Below are positions 47,462-60,670 of a DNA stretch of 64,000 nucleotides, piece after piece. The DNA is taken from positions 75,043,201 to 75,107,200 of the forward strand of contig OZ038422.1 in assembly GCA_964036155.1 (NCBI GenBank), given 5' to 3'. The notes beneath the pieces were generated by a model. The model had not been told where the DNA came from and did not search any database. It saw only the letters and a list, made by a program, of their open reading frames with translations. Positions within the stretch are counted from its first letter, which is position 1; the number at the start of each line of letters is the position of its first letter. Position numbers and translations under genes: made by a program. This DNA comes from Diploscapter coronatus (lineage: Eukaryota; Nematoda; Chromadorea; Rhabditida; Rhabditidae).

Positions 47462-49865
47462 TCAAACAGGCTGAACAAGAATCATGGGTCGATGCGAGTG
47501 GTCTTCGAGAGAAGTCGCATGTGCAGAGCTGCCGCTTTTGCTCTGCTTCACACTCAGAGGGAATGGCTTATCAACTCCTGAAATTTGGAATTAAAAACTT
47601 CACTTCACGACATTTTAAATTTTTCTTTGGATGGTTTTTAATATTCGTATTACATGTTACTGAGCAAGATTGATACCTTCTATTCTTCGCAGCAGTCGCT
47701 TGATAGTCTGCCTCATCAGAACTCGGTATCTTTTCGATACGACACAGTAGAGACAGAAGTTGAGCGCTGCATTCAGGAAGACTAGCTGAAAATGCACGAT
47801 TAGCATTGACTGGTTTTATTCTTCAATCTTTGTCTTGAATGAGCTTATTGTAAAAGACGCGTACATAGGGTCTTCAGACGGTTATGAAAGAAGTCCTTGA
47901 GTGTTTTAAAAGAGTTTTAATACTGTTTTTCATCCAAATCTGGCCTTGGGCTCTCAGTTTTCTAGTTTCCTTTGCCTCTCTCAATTTGAACTCCTCTTTC
48001 TCGGCAAAATTTCTAAAAAAAAATATTGAATAGGAGATGTTTGCTTGTGACTTGCCAAATGATGTATCTAAACCTAAAACGCTATCACTGCGTTAATCGC
48101 CTTTACTCAGCTCGTCATATAAGGCTATATGCGTCAGAAAACGAGGAGCGAGAGAACGTTTGAAAATGAAAGATCAACTAAGAAACTAAAAAGTGAGAAT
48201 CAAGGCCAGATTTGGATGAAAAGGAAATAGTCGTTTTCAGAAGAAGAGGAGCTTCAACTAACCAATTGTGAGACGCATGTGTAGACGATGGCCTTCGGGT
48301 GATATTGGCCATAGATGTCGAACAGAAGACGTGCAGGAGCTTGTGGGCCCACACAGACGAGCAGCATTAGAACCACAGCGAATAGCATCGCATTTGCGTT
48401 CAGCTTATTGGTGGACGGTTCCTGAAAACGACTTGATTTGTGGTGGGCAACAGATGAATCGGTCGCAACCTGGATTGTGACGAGCGCACCCCCATCAGCC
48501 AATCTGGCCGTTTCCTCTTCTCTCCGCGTGTCCTCATCCACAACTCGTCGCAATGTGAGGATGATTCTCGTGTTCATGAAGAGCAGTGCCAGAATGGGAA
48601 GAACGTTGAAGCCGAGCAGAGAGATGTAGTCCATCGTTCGGTAGTAATACTGCAAATCCGGTTGGATCCCTTTCATTTCAGATTTGTTCAAATAATGATG
48701 TGCAGAGAAAGACAAACTTTTCGATTGAAAAACGTTGATGATTATTTGTTGCATTGCAAAATCAATGAACAACTTTGCAACATTTTGACAGCGAAATTGA
48801 ATGAGAATTGCTCGATTGCACATACACAATTCGTGAAGGAGAATGGAGTGAAAAAAGAACGCAGAGTCACATTCATTGTCGAAAATCTGACCGATTGTAA
48901 GAAGTTGTCCTTTATAAGAATGAGTTTGAAAAGGAGCATCAAATTACTCAAACTTTAGTTTTTTTTCTTCTCCTCTTGCTTCTCCACCTTCGCATGTATC
49001 GATTGATTGGGAGTGTTGAATTGAACTAACCTTGAGCGTTGGATTGTCAGTGAGAAGCACTGCATAGAAATATTCCTGACTCGAACTGTCATAACACTTC
49101 TTCACGTCATAAGCCAAGGGCCATTGAACAGAGCAGAACAGCGAGATGATGAAGCTGAAAATTGCGCGATTGTATGAATATTTGTCTGAATGAATTGATC
49201 ATTGTCGCTCACCAAGCGTAAATTGCGAGTCGAGATGTTTTGCCTGTGCACACGCTGTGTGATTTGAGTGGGTGCAGCACGCAAATGTAGCGCTCCACAT
49301 TGAATGCAACGACAATTCTGAAGTGCAAAATATTTGAATTTTTTAAAGTCACGAAACTTACAGAACGCTGCTTTTGTAAAATGTGGATGCCAGCGTGCGA
49401 ATGTAGAGCACGACATGCGAATAGAAATGATTGAAGGTGGGCGAAAGTGACAACGATGGAATCGATAGTGGAGTCACATCTAGGACTGCAAATACAAGGA
49501 ATAGACAGTCGCACACTGCCAGGGCTAGCAGCAGAGTCCTTAATTGAGAAGTTCATCGTTCTGTACATTTGCATCTCTTTCTCACCAACTCGGAATTCTC
49601 CTGGCCCCTCGATTGCTCGTCAAAATGGCTATGTTGAGGAGATTGCAGGCCAGGCCAAGGAGTGCAATCAAAGGCAGAAATACGGCGTTACTCCACCAGA
49701 CAATGTCGATCGATTCCTACAATTCATATATTTTCTCTACAGTAAATGAGTCTTGCTTACCTGATCATGAACATGTTCTGTGATCGATGAGAAATTGCAA
49801 ATGTCAGGCTCTAAAATGAGTTCCTCGGCTTGCGAAGCACCTTCTATGGCGACCACATTTTCCAT
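47462..49865 (-). CDS. rhodopsin-class G-protein-coupled receptor, peptide-receptor-like
   Basis: Eight minus-strand exons give 417 residues: 49865-49761, 49716-49586, 49538-49362, 49317-49213, 49154-49031, 48649-48263, 47785-47677, 47577-47462. The N-terminus is extracellular with an NFS glycosylation site. TM1 is FLPLIALLGLACNLLNIAIL, TM2 LLLALAVCD.LFLVFAVLD, and TM3 ends IVVAFNVERYICVLHPL (ERY in place of DRY). TM4 is FIISLFCSVQWPLAY with an ECL2 cysteine, TM5 LLGFNVLPILALLFMNT, TM6 AMLFAVVLMLLVCVGPQAP and TM7 LLVFLNAALNFCLYCVVSKRYR. The NPxxY motif is replaced by NAALNFCLY. The ICL3 and TM layout resemble FMRFamide/neuropeptide receptors; the ligand is unknown. In exon 6 a 48-base stretch (48475-48428) with GT and TTTTCAG ends is open and in frame, so it may be optionally spliced. 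Confidence 0.88.
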
Positions 49866-51057
49866 AGCAGTAATTCAATAATCGACTTTCTAAATCTGGA
49901 AACGAGAAGAATTTTGCTGCACGAAGGAAATGGTTGTAATTTTCTCGTCTGAAGTGGAAAGAGCGAAAGGTACCGTGTTCGGTTAGTTCAAAAATAATTT
50001 GACGAGAGGAGAAAAGAAGCTGACGCAGAGAAGCAGAGGGGGTGAAGAGAAGTGAATGGGAGAAACGAAAGTCGAGGTGTGAAGAGAATGACTTGCGCTG
50101 CGCAGTCATTCTCTCGAAACTGGGGAGGGGGAGGACAGTAAGAAATTCACACATTTAGGATTGGTAAACGAACTGACAGAGGCATAAAGAGACAGGAAAC
50201 TAGAGAGCTAGAGAGGAAGTAAGAGAGATAGTATGGTTGGGCAAAGCAGGCCGCTCTACCAATTGAATCGAGACGAATCTGAGAGGATCTAAAAATAGAT
50301 GAGGCAAATTAAATAGAGAAATTGTGCTGCTGCCTTGCGCAGTCATCAAATGACGTGGAAAAGCATCGATTGAATGAGAGGGAAGAGTGACAGAGGCAAC
50401 TTCATTCACATCCGGGTCGATCGAATGCTTTGAAGGCATCAATGTACTCAGGTTAAGATACAAGCAGAGACAGCAACATGACAGAAAGAAAATAGTCGTT
50501 CACTGACTTTTCATTCTTCTTCTCACCTGCTTCATCTCCTCCTCCATTGTTTTACTCATTACTCGTCTCTATTACTTCTGTAATTTGTCAGTCTACATTC
50601 TGACAGACAACTCTCTGCCTGTGGGCATTAGACATTCACTCCACTCACTCATTCATGCCTTCACAATCAAAGGGAGGGGAAGAGAGTAATTGGGCGGAAT
50701 TGATTCTTCTGATTCTGACGATGAGTGTAAAAAATTAACATGCGAGAAAGATAAAAGCAGAGAGAGACGAGATATGAAGAAACAAAGATATTCCGGTCAT
50801 TGAATTCAAACGATGGAAGAGAGAGAGATGGACTGTTAGAGACAGACCAGCAGAAAGACAGAAGAACAGACTGTACAGCATGAAATTTCAACAATCAAAT
50901 TCAAGCGGTTTGACGTCTGTAATGTCTACTGCTTGCTGTCTGTTTGTGTGATGTCTATAGACTAATGACCTTGCCTTGAGCGTTGTCAAACCAAACCAAC
51001 GCTAAATTATTTCCTTTAACCGAAAGACTAATTTCATTACTAGTATATTGTTGGCAG

Positions 51058-51160
51058 CCTGTATATGTCATCGGATAGAGAAGTGAGGGTGTGTAGGAAA
51101 AGAAACAAGCCGATGGGAAATATATCTAATGACGGATGATAATCCGATGACATATACAGG
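51058..51160. repeat. perfect 19-bp inverted repeat with 65-bp spacer
   Basis: CCTGTATATGTCATCGGAT at 51058-51076 is exactly reverse-complemented at 51142-51160. It may be the ends of a very small non-autonomous element or a stem-loop. Confidence 0.8.
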
Positions 51161-53320
51161 AGGCCGTTGAGCATTTCTAGATAAAAGTTAACCTAACCAG
51201 CCGCATCCCTCACTCTTACACTTATCCTTATTTATCTGATGAGTGGCTTTTATAAACGTACGGCTATACAACTATGCAAGAAGCCATGAGATTACAAGAA
51301 CGACAACCAGGTAAAGTTGTGACGTCGTAACATACACAATATTTAGTATGGGAACATATCTCGGTCTTATCCCCTATCCTCTGCCTAGACTATTTCAAAT
51401 GTCTCGATGTTACGATATTTGCGAATTACAGAAACAGCAATGCAAGTGGAGAGAAGAAAGAAAGAAATGTGAAATTAAATTCCGGAAATGTGAAATGGAG
51501 GCGGAAAACGGAAACGAATCGACCGCTCAGCTGTTCTGCTTCTTCGGTTGGCCGCTGCGCCTCTTTCCGCTCTCTGCCTCGCTGCCTCGATTCCCAAATG
51601 TCAATACCGTATGAAATGAAAAAGCACACACACACACAAAATAATCGATAATCATTCAATCACTCAATTTGATTCTAGAGCTGTCAAATGGTTCGTCTTC
51701 TGCAAAATAGGTTCATAGAAACACGAACTGCAGGGACTGAATGAATGATTGAATGATGAGCAGATAAACGCATATTTCGAGAATTGGAGTAGAGAATGTG
51801 AAATAAAGGAACAGGAGAAAGGAAGAAGATCAACCATCTCACAGCTCACTTTTAACTTCTTTACAGAACTGCAGTCGAAAGAGCTGAATGAATTCTCCAT
51901 TTCCATACAAAGGAATAACACACGGACAGAGCAGACAGATAGACAGACAGACATACAGTTCTTCTCTCAGAATTGAATGAATCAGGCATAGTGGAGAAGA
52001 AGAGAAGCAAAGACATAGACAGAAAAGAAAGGGGAAGAGAAGCAGAGAAACGCAGACTGCATTGCTGCACCGGTCGACTGAACATACAATTCGACTGCAC
52101 AGTGCACAGAACTGTGCAGACGCTATTTTTGACCCTTCCCCGAAAGGACCACACCATTCCCCTTCATCCTTCATTCCACTATTCACAATTCTCCATTCAA
52201 CTCCCAACTCTATACAATTCACTTCTTCGCCTTCTCTTCATTACTAAACAATTCTGGGCACTTGTTTGTGAGCCAAATGTTCAAGTGCCAAACCAAAATA
52301 CTGTACCTCTTTGAATGGATTTTGATGGTTAGAGGTCTCTTCTCCCACGCAGATATTCTTTGTCCCTCCTTCTTTCCTTCCTTCTTGCCTTCTGACAGAC
52401 CCTATTCATCTTCATTTATTCGTCCGCCTCCACAATCTTCCTGTTCTTCATGAGCTCTGCCAAATCTGCAAACACAACAAACGGCTCTCACACACACACA
52501 CTTCTGCGCCCTAAACTCTATCCTTCAGCACCACTTCAGTTCAGAGCTATTTTTGCCTCTGCCCCCTGCTCCCTGACCGTCACAAGTCCAAGTATTATTC
52601 ATCTCCTCTGTGCCTTCTCTACCTTCTGTCGTCAGTCCCTGTTCCTTCCCTCATTCTCATCCTGTATCCTTCTGTCGTTCTGTTTGAATCCCTCCAACTT
52701 TCACCTCTCTCCGACTGTTCTACCCCTGTTTCTGCCTGTTGCATTGCCTCGTTCTGCTACTGGCTGCTTGTTCTGTCAATAATACTTTGATCACGATTTG
52801 CGAAGAAAGGAGCGAGTTTCTGAGCGATTGAACGAACGATTGAGGGGATGGAGCGAGAATGTGAATTCTGTGAATGCGCAAGCAAATGTGTGAGGGGGAG
52901 AATGAGTAGGCGTGGTTGCATCGAGAATAGAAGGAGAGGAAATGCAGAATGAGTGAGGAGATCGAGATGACCACTTCAAAGGGGGCGGAGCTCTGCGCGT
53001 CTGTCTCTAAATGATCATTGAGTTGAAGATCGATACAATTCAAGGACTAATAATAAGTGAAGACGAGACAAATTTAGAAACACGGATGACGAATTGCATC
53101 GAATTGTTAATGAATGGTGCGATGATTAGTTTTGATTCACGAACTATAGGAAAACGGAACTTTTGACCTCTAAGATGTTTTTATGCAGACTACGTGATTG
53201 CACGATATCGTCGTGGGCTAAAAATCTCACGATCTGTCAATGCAGTCAAAATTAGTGTATTATCGTCAAAAAGCGATTTTCACGAACCCGTTCATTACCG
53301 AGAACTTTGGCTCATTGTAG

Positions 53321-53376
53321 TTACCACCCTCTTTTTGCGAAATAGTATGGAGAGGAGGAAAAAAGAGGGTGGTGGT
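53321..53376. repeat. short hairpin
   Basis: TTACCACCCTCTTTTT is mirrored by AAAAAAGAGGGTGGTGGTAA across about 22 bases. It is flanked by AT-rich sequence, with no gene nearby. Confidence 0.6.
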
Positions 53377-54863
53377 AAAGATCGGACTTAGCTAAAATTT
53401 GTGATTTCTATACATTTTCTGTGAGATAGTCAATTTTAAAGTCGGGACTAGGGAAGTCTGACCTTTGCAAGCATTGGCTTTTCGAGGATTTGCTCTATGA
53501 AATTTCGCATATTTTTAATCAACTGATCTAAAAAATGAATATTGATGGTCAAAGTCAGATGGGTTGCATGGAAAAAAGTGCTGAAGGAAAGGGAAACTTA
53601 AAATCAGTGAAGATGGGGGTCGAAAGCAGAATCGGAATCCAGAAGAAGCAGAGACATGACTTGTTGGATAAACGATTGGGGATGCGATTACGTACGTATC
53701 GAGAAGAACGAGAATGAGAATGGCTACGGGGGAGGAGTGGAAGTGAAGACTGGAAGACAGAAGACAGGACAAGTTGGGGAATCCTGATAAGGCCATGCAG
53801 AAGGAGGCAGGGACAGACACAACTTGAAACTGAAACTGAAACCGGCTCTGACCTGCAGACACACAGCCTACACAGCCACATGAGAACCTAATGACCAGAA
53901 GATGCAGAAGTGAAAGCAAGAAATAATTGGGTAATTCGAGTGAAATTGGCAACGCTCCTCCTCCTCCTCCTCCCCTCTCCCTTTAGGAACAATGAGACTA
54001 GCGAATTTAATTCAGAATGAACAATACAAATTATCACTATCACGTATTTGCTTTCCAGTTTCTCAGTCTCTTCAAAATGAAAAACAAATTTGTTAAAGGT
54101 TTTAGTTTGGAGAAAATAGAAATTGAATTGAATTGGGACAAGAAGATTACAAAATATAAAAAGAGAGATTACCGAGAATTGTGCCTGTGGCAAAGGAGGA
54201 AAAGGAGGAGAGGCACACCTCATCGAACAACGAATTCAGCACTGAATGCAAATTTAGAGAAGCGAGAGAATAGAGAAGAAGCAATGAGAATGAATGGGAA
54301 GGAAGAAAAAGGATGAATGAATGAAAGAAGGAATGGAAGAGAAGAATACAGGCAGCAGCCTGCAGACTGTACAAATAGTGGAATGAGAAGGGAAGCTAGG
54401 AGGCTGCTCACTCAAAAACAATCACTCTTCACTCACAACCCACTGCACCACTGCACCTCTCTACACAGCTAGCAACAATTCAATTCCTATCATCTAATCA
54501 CTCACAGCTAATCAGACTATGCACACATCTTTGTGCTGTTTATTTTCCAAAAATTTCATTAGACATTTATTAGATTTCTTCTCAGATAAATGATTTTTGA
54601 CTGAAAGATAAAACGGTTTTTCTTCTCCTTCTTCTTGAAGTGTTCGTCCAAACCAAATATGTATCTTTCCGAGTAAGCTAGAATTGAATAAGAATACCAG
54701 TTTTCTAATCAACATAATAGTGATAAGTCTGCTTTTAGAAATGCGTTCGTTAACAACCATCAGATGAATATTGGATTTGATTATGTAGAGAATGGAATAG
54801 AATAGCTAGGTTTGAATTCGAATAAATAGGAATAGGAGTATGGATGAGCTTCTCCTATTCTGC

Positions 54864-57800
54864 CTAGTGAGTTCTCTTGTGCTGCTGCACAGTCAAACTC
54901 TCCTCAGCCCTTCTCACAGCACTGGGAATTAGATTGTCAGTCTTAGAGCGGAAGCAGCCCAACAACTTCTCACAATGCTCGAGGCCATTCGAAATGGCAT
55001 CCATCTACAGGAAGGAGAATCATTTTCATGTCTCTGTTTGGTAATATCAAAAAGAGCGTACCTTGACAGTCAAGTCGTAGATCGTGTCCTGCGGCACTTC
55101 GGAGTCGTGTTTGTAGGAGGGATGCTTGTCCACGAAGTCCCTGATCCAGTGAGCCAACGTCCAGATCTCGCCCGATGCGCGTTTCTGCAATTCATCGAGT
55201 ATTTGAACTGACTGAATCAATTACATTTCGATAAATTTGAACTTGAATAATAATAATCAGGAATGTTGGCAATTCATTGCGCAGTGAAATGCATGTGTTC
55301 TTTCGGAATTGCCTTCAGCCTTTTTCAAAAGAATTGCTGTTGATTTTTTTTGCACAAATTATCCTAAACCCATCCTCTATATATCCATTTTTCAAATTGT
55401 TACTCTACCAGAATATTCAAAAAGTCGAATTTTTGCAATTCTTCTAAAAAAAACATATTCTCTCTTGCATTGCTCCTCGTGTGGAGGAGACTGTTCTATC
55501 TTGAATTGAAAGGTAAAGACATACAGAGATGAAATTGAGATATTGCGAGATGCTGCAGCGAGTGTCAACGTCCACGTCTGCACTGTCGAGGTACTGGCGA
55601 ATGAGTGGAATGAGACCGGGGAATCCGGATTCAGAGCCTGAAATTAGTTAATAAACTGAATAATTTATTTTATTTTTGAATTGAATAAAAATGAAGAATT
55701 AGAATTCTGGATTCTTCTGATCTTCTTTTTACATACTATTTTTCGAAATAGACACAAAAATACACGAACGCCCACTTAAGAAAAATAGATCACTAAATAG
55801 GAAGAGGGAATGGTAGACTTATATAGATCTCAAATTGTGCATTATGATATAGTTGTCACTTTGAGATCACGATCACCTCTAGCCACGCTCTTCTCCTATC
55901 CTTGATGGATTTTTTGAGACCTGTGTTCTTATCAAGTGCGTGTGTTTCTATGTCTAATTCAGAAAGCAACACATACTAGAAAAATGATGAACGTAGGAAA
56001 ATGTCTGCATAAACTATGCAGAGTGAAGGAATTGATGAAATTTGATTTCTTTCTTGATAACGATGGTTACGATGCTTACCGTTGATGATCTCGTTGACAG
56101 TCATCTCCCCGATGTCGTTACTGGGAGGACCACATTTAGCTGTACCTTTCAGACTCTCTGGTGCAGATTTGCAAGTGGCAAGGCCGTTTCTGAAACCAGC
56201 AGATTAAATTGAGATATTTTCTTTTTGATTGTATGAATGCTTCAAGCAGATTTCTCTATTAAAAAAACCTGCATGTGTTGAACAGGATGCACGGTGGCAG
56301 ACAACGAGAAAAAGGCGATAAATATTCTAGCTTCTTCCCATTGTCTGCCACCGCACGCTCCCATGCTATTGCGTCGCTTTTCTAACACCCCTGCCGTTTA
56401 ACTCATGCGGGCCGAATTTGGAGAAGTCTGACTTCAAATTTTATTATTTGGCTGTTTATTTAACTTTATCGAAGCATTTTAGTTCGTTGAAGAAAAAACT
56501 ATGATTAGCTTGCCTGAAGAGGAATTTCTGATTGAGGACTGCATCACGCTTCTGCGCTCTCTTCATGTTCTCGGTGACCATCGAAATCGGCAGCAGATAT
56601 GTCAGACGGAACGAGATGATCACTCTGGAGTTAGAGATGTAGGTATTGTGCAAGAAGAGGCAGAAACGAATAAGAATCGAAGATTTTTAAAATTTGATTA
56701 GCAAAATGAGATTTTTGTTTGCAACTTTCTGTTAGTTTTCGATCATAGGATTTCTGATCAATGCGATGCATAAAAGTGACAACTTGAAAAGACTGTCAAT
56801 CATCATTGGGGAATTTTCTGATTCTTTTCCATTTAAATGTTCTGTAGATATGGTTTCTTAAGTTTGTAAGCTGAGTGTACAAGTTTAGAGAAGACTTTTC
56901 TCCTAAATTGATGTTTTTCTGGTGCAGTGCTGCAGTAATGTGATTGAGGACATGCATACCTGGTGAGCAGCACGACGAAGCAGCAGTAGGCGGCATTCTC
57001 GAAGTCAGTGAGCTGCACCTCGGTCGGACGGAACTCGACTCGCCAGCCGATCTCCGATGCATCGGGAGGAGGCGGCTTGAAGCGCATGTTCATCCAGTTC
57101 GAGGACTGAATTGTCTCGAAATGCTCACTCGACTTCTCGTCGTCCTGCTCGATTCTCTCGCGGAATACCTGCAAATTGGAGGACTAGTAATGAATGAGCT
57201 GTGCAGAGAGAATGAGGAAATGTCGGCCTCTTTTACTTTTTATCCCTAAGCTACTCCTACTTTTTTTGTAGCTTTTACCCCCTTTTCTGGAAAATAGTAA
57301 CGGAAAGAAAAAAAAGATGGTAAAAACTGCAAGAAGGTAAAATTAACTTAGGGGTGAAAAGTGCAAACAACCGAAATGTACCTGATGAGGATCGCGAATG
57401 AACATGTGGGCGATGTGTTTGGCGAGCGGCTCGTCGATGTCCCCATCCAGCAGTTGCTTCAGGATCGCCTCATCGTACTGCAATTCGTCAATCCATTATT
57501 CGTCATTCATCTTTGCGCAACGCATTCTCCCCTCACCTGCAGAGGAATGTCATTGTACCCCTCGCTGCAGGGATAGATGTAACAGTCAGTGGAGTCATAT
57601 CTGCTCTTCTCGATTCTCCACTTGGAATTCTTCAATGGCTTGAGTCCCCTCTCCTCTGGAGTGCGGTCGTCCACACTCTGCAATCACATCAATTGCATAA
57701 TACTGAATGAATGAGCTAGTGAATTGTTCGGCTTACAGCACTGATAATGTCCCAGCGACAATCGACATCGGCCAGCTTTGCACGGAAGATGGGAGTCGAG

Positions 57801-59382
57801 GCAGACAGGGCGAGGAGAATGGGAGTGATGGGGGTGAGCTGATCGTACAGCCATCTCGCCTCGTCCACATTTACTGCCTGGAACGTCACCTGCAACAAGG
57901 AGGATACGTCTTCCACTCGTTCGAAGAGGAATGCCGACCTGCAAGCAGCAGCAGCCCATGCCAAATCCCATGTGATCCATGTAGATGTGATCGGGTTTGG
58001 CCTGCGAAGCGTCGTCTGGACTTCCATGCGCAGACAAGTCTTCCTGAAAGGATCTACACATTTCTTTCTCCTCATTCATCAAGGACTTACAATATAAGGA
58101 CTCTTGGTGTTTTTGTCCTTGAAAATGGGCACATTGATTGCCACCTTCGAACCTCTTCTGCCGCGAATGTTCTTCGACAGATTCTTGAATCTGAACACAG
58201 CTGTGATATTTTCGATTTGCAGAAGGAACATGTCAACCTTGGATGTCCCAGGTACACAGCCTGCAGAGGCCAGAACATGGACCCGGCTGCATCGACATCC
58301 TCAGGGTTGGCCTTGGTTGGAGGGTCCGTGAAGTCGGGAGTGCCCAGCGCGGGGAACGAAATCGACAGCACCGACTCGCCCTGCAAACAGACATGTTTGT
58401 GCAAAAGAATGAATGGCGATGATTGAGATGCAGACATATTGAATATTATTTTTGAGGAGATTCCCCAATTCGTACAAAATGTGCGTTAGTGGATTACACC
58501 ATTTCTGATATTATCCATTTTTATCGCTAGATCTTTGGGCACTATTATTGGCATAGAAATTAGCAACAAATGGCAGTCAAGAAAAGATTTGAAAGTTTTC
58601 ACTAATGCGCAAAAATTGACGACTAGACCAAGTTTCAAGGAAAAGGAAGAACAATGCGCACTTTCGTCGTAAAAATGGCATTGTCAATGGGAAATTGAGA
58701 ATTTCTACGACCATTTCGGAAATTTTTGCAATTTTTCTTGGTTATCATGATCTTACTGTTGTAAGCAGTTGATAATACTATTTCTTTATCAAACTGTCGA
58801 ACAAAATAGCGCGGAAAAGCGACATTTTCCAGCTACGGAATCTTCTCCTTAACAAGACAATACCTTCTTGAGGAGTTTCTGAACCTCCTTCCTTCTCACG
58901 ATCATGTTCGACTCGACAATGTTGAAGCAGGCAAGCAGTCCTCCATAGGGTACTCCAGGCGTACCTTCGATCATGTACGAAGCGAATTCAGGTCGCCACA
59001 GGAAGCGATTAGCCGTTCCGATCATTGCATTCACCTGAACAATCCATTGTCTTCCTTCTTGTTGAACCCGTTCAATCCTCCTCACCTCTTCAGCTGCCTG
59101 CAGCCGACTTAGCAATTCCTCTGCTCTGCAGGACACCCGGACTTTTTTGTTCTCGTGGTCGAATTTGACAATGGTGTATTCGATTTCATCTCCCCATTTG
59201 AGCTGGTCTCCATGACGAGCCTTCAGTCGATGGTACATGTTGATGAATTGAGTGATGCCGTGCTTCTGAATGCAGTCATTCGTGAAGAGTGTATCTTTCA
59301 ATTCATCTCTAACCTTGATGTAATCGATATATGGCACGGTTTCGTCCCATGTCAGAGGAGTTCCTTTGGTTAGCAGACCCAT
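54864..59382 (-). CDS. GCLC: glutamate-cysteine ligase catalytic subunit
   Basis: Fourteen minus-strand exons encode 670 residues: 59382-59086, 59034-58864, 58380-58238, 58190-58091, 58043-57939, 57889-57737, 57677-57537, 57477-57382, 57168-56960, 56624-56514, 56189-56080, 55637-55525, 55184-55062, 55004-54864. The enzyme makes gamma-glutamylcysteine, the limiting step of glutathione synthesis, in the cytosol. Landmarks in order: [12 protein letters not shown], the WGDEIEY active-site segment, [111 protein letters not shown] and [10 protein letters not shown]. The length matches the family (human 637). The intron after exon 10 uses a GC donor (AG|GCAAGC). An acceptor lies 13 bases upstream of the ATG. 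Two introns carry hairpin elements. Confidence 0.97.
56285..56365. repeat. hairpin element in a GCLC intron
   Basis: TGCACGGTGGCAGACAACGAGAA is mirrored (one or two mismatches) by the segment ending TTGTCTGCCACCGCACGC. It sits in the intron between exons 10 and 11. Confidence 0.7.
57233..57363. repeat. inverted-repeat element in a GCLC intron
   Basis: TACTTTTTATCCCTAAG at the left is mirrored by CTTAGGGGTGAAAAGTG at the right. Looser inverted similarity continues inward (CTTTTACC.. versus GGTAAAA). It lies in the intron between exons 8 and 9. Confidence 0.6.
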
Positions 59383-59395
59383 TTTCGATGACTAT

Positions 59396-60670
59396 CTAAA
59401 AATTGTCAAATAATGAAGGGAACGAATAGAAGAAATATTGGTTTGAATTACACGTTCCAAATGAATTCACGAGTTAATCATGCGAGAGGAGAAACAAGGC
59501 AAAACTAAACAGAATGAATTCTCCTCTTTTCACTGTACCAAAAGACTAATTCGATAACGCTGGAGGCACGTAGGAATTGAAAAAAATGATGGCAGCAGAG
59601 TTTCGAAATGAAATAAAATTTCGAACACGAATTCTCGAAGATTTTAGTAAGCATTCTCACAGGAAATATCTATATACAAATCTAGGCTGTTTCTGCAAAG
59701 TTTCCCTTTCCTTCTCTCCCCTTTCGCTTTCTCTACTCGGCCTTTTTCTCTTTAACCACCTTTCCCATTCTCTCTGCCTGCCGCTGGCTGATTTTAGCGT
59801 CAGCTTTTTGTCATCATTTTGTTTTAGCGATATGAGCGAGCGGAAATTATAAATCATCATTTCAGTTTCAAAATTTCAAAGTGTGGGGAATTGAAACAGA
59901 AAAGATGAATGTTTGAAAATTATCGAATTTGACGTACCTTTGGAGGGTGTCAAATTGCCTAGAAACGAGCAGACGGAGAGGAGAGGCAGATGCACTGAGC
60001 GCCGAGTCCAGAAGGCCAAAGATCACCTGCAATTTGGTGTCGCTAAGCCTGAGCATAAAAGTTGAAGATAGGAAATGCAAGGGTTAATGCGGAAATATCA
60101 TAATATCCCTTTTGATGATGATTAGGGAAAACGAGTGAGAGTGAAGCAGAGAGCAGCGGACTGGACTCACTCAGTCCTTCTGTCCCTCTGTTTGCATTTC
60201 ATATCATCATCTTTCGAGATCTCGCCTTATAGTTTCTTTTCTGAAATGAATGTTGCACTTTGCGCAGAGAAGATATCATTATAGGCATTTGATACCATAT
60301 CCTTCGAAATAGAACAAAATCATGCATCTTTTTATAAATCATAAAAATCAAATAAGACATCGTTCTGAAACAAAAAAAGTAGCAGATAAAGCCGATGTTG
60401 AGTAAGAATATTGGGATCGATGAAAGATTGGAACAAGTCTTTGGATCAACAACTTCTATCTAGTTATTAGCACGACTGTGAACTAGAAAATATCACCCAA
60501 CAAAAAGAAAAAATAACAATAACAAAAATGAATCTATGCCATGTGTTGCACTTGATTTAATAAGATTATCAACAAAAATTAAGGTCCTAACAATTCATAG
60601 AAATTCTTGAGCAATTTGTACTGAATGGTTTAATTAATGACAACGACAAATGTCGATTTTCTATCAAAGT
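59396..60670. other. intergenic, GCLC 5' flank and NUS1 3' flank
   Basis: No gene supported. The segment at 59690-59830 is pyrimidine-rich and yields spurious frames. The GCLC promoter must lie here. Confidence 0.5.

Larger units (their letters stand above)
49896..54863. other. 5-kb gap between GPCR and GCLC, no gene supported
   Basis: The plus strand alternates between purine-rich and pyrimidine-rich tracts, with repeated GAGAGA/CTCTCT and ACAGACAGAC-like motifs (e.g. 50755-50870, 51925-51965, 52480-52500). These tracts create many long but low-complexity open frames on both strands. Two inverted repeats are visible (51058-51160 and 53321-53376). I see no splice-consistent conserved exons. 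The GPCR 5' UTR or promoter probably occupies the first part. Confidence 0.5.

Noticed and set aside
52450..52782. 110-residue plus-strand frame
   Set aside because: Ser/Leu/Phe-rich translation of a pyrimidine tract, with no splice sites or conserved pattern.
58198..58238. Alternative reading of GCLC exon 3 continuing through [11 protein letters not shown]
   Set aside because: It breaks the conserved [13 protein letters not shown] segment; splicing 58238 to 58190 restores the family sequence exactly.
57707..58426. 239-residue plus-strand frame
   Set aside because: It overlaps four GCLC exons in antisense; the minus strand is unambiguously conserved.
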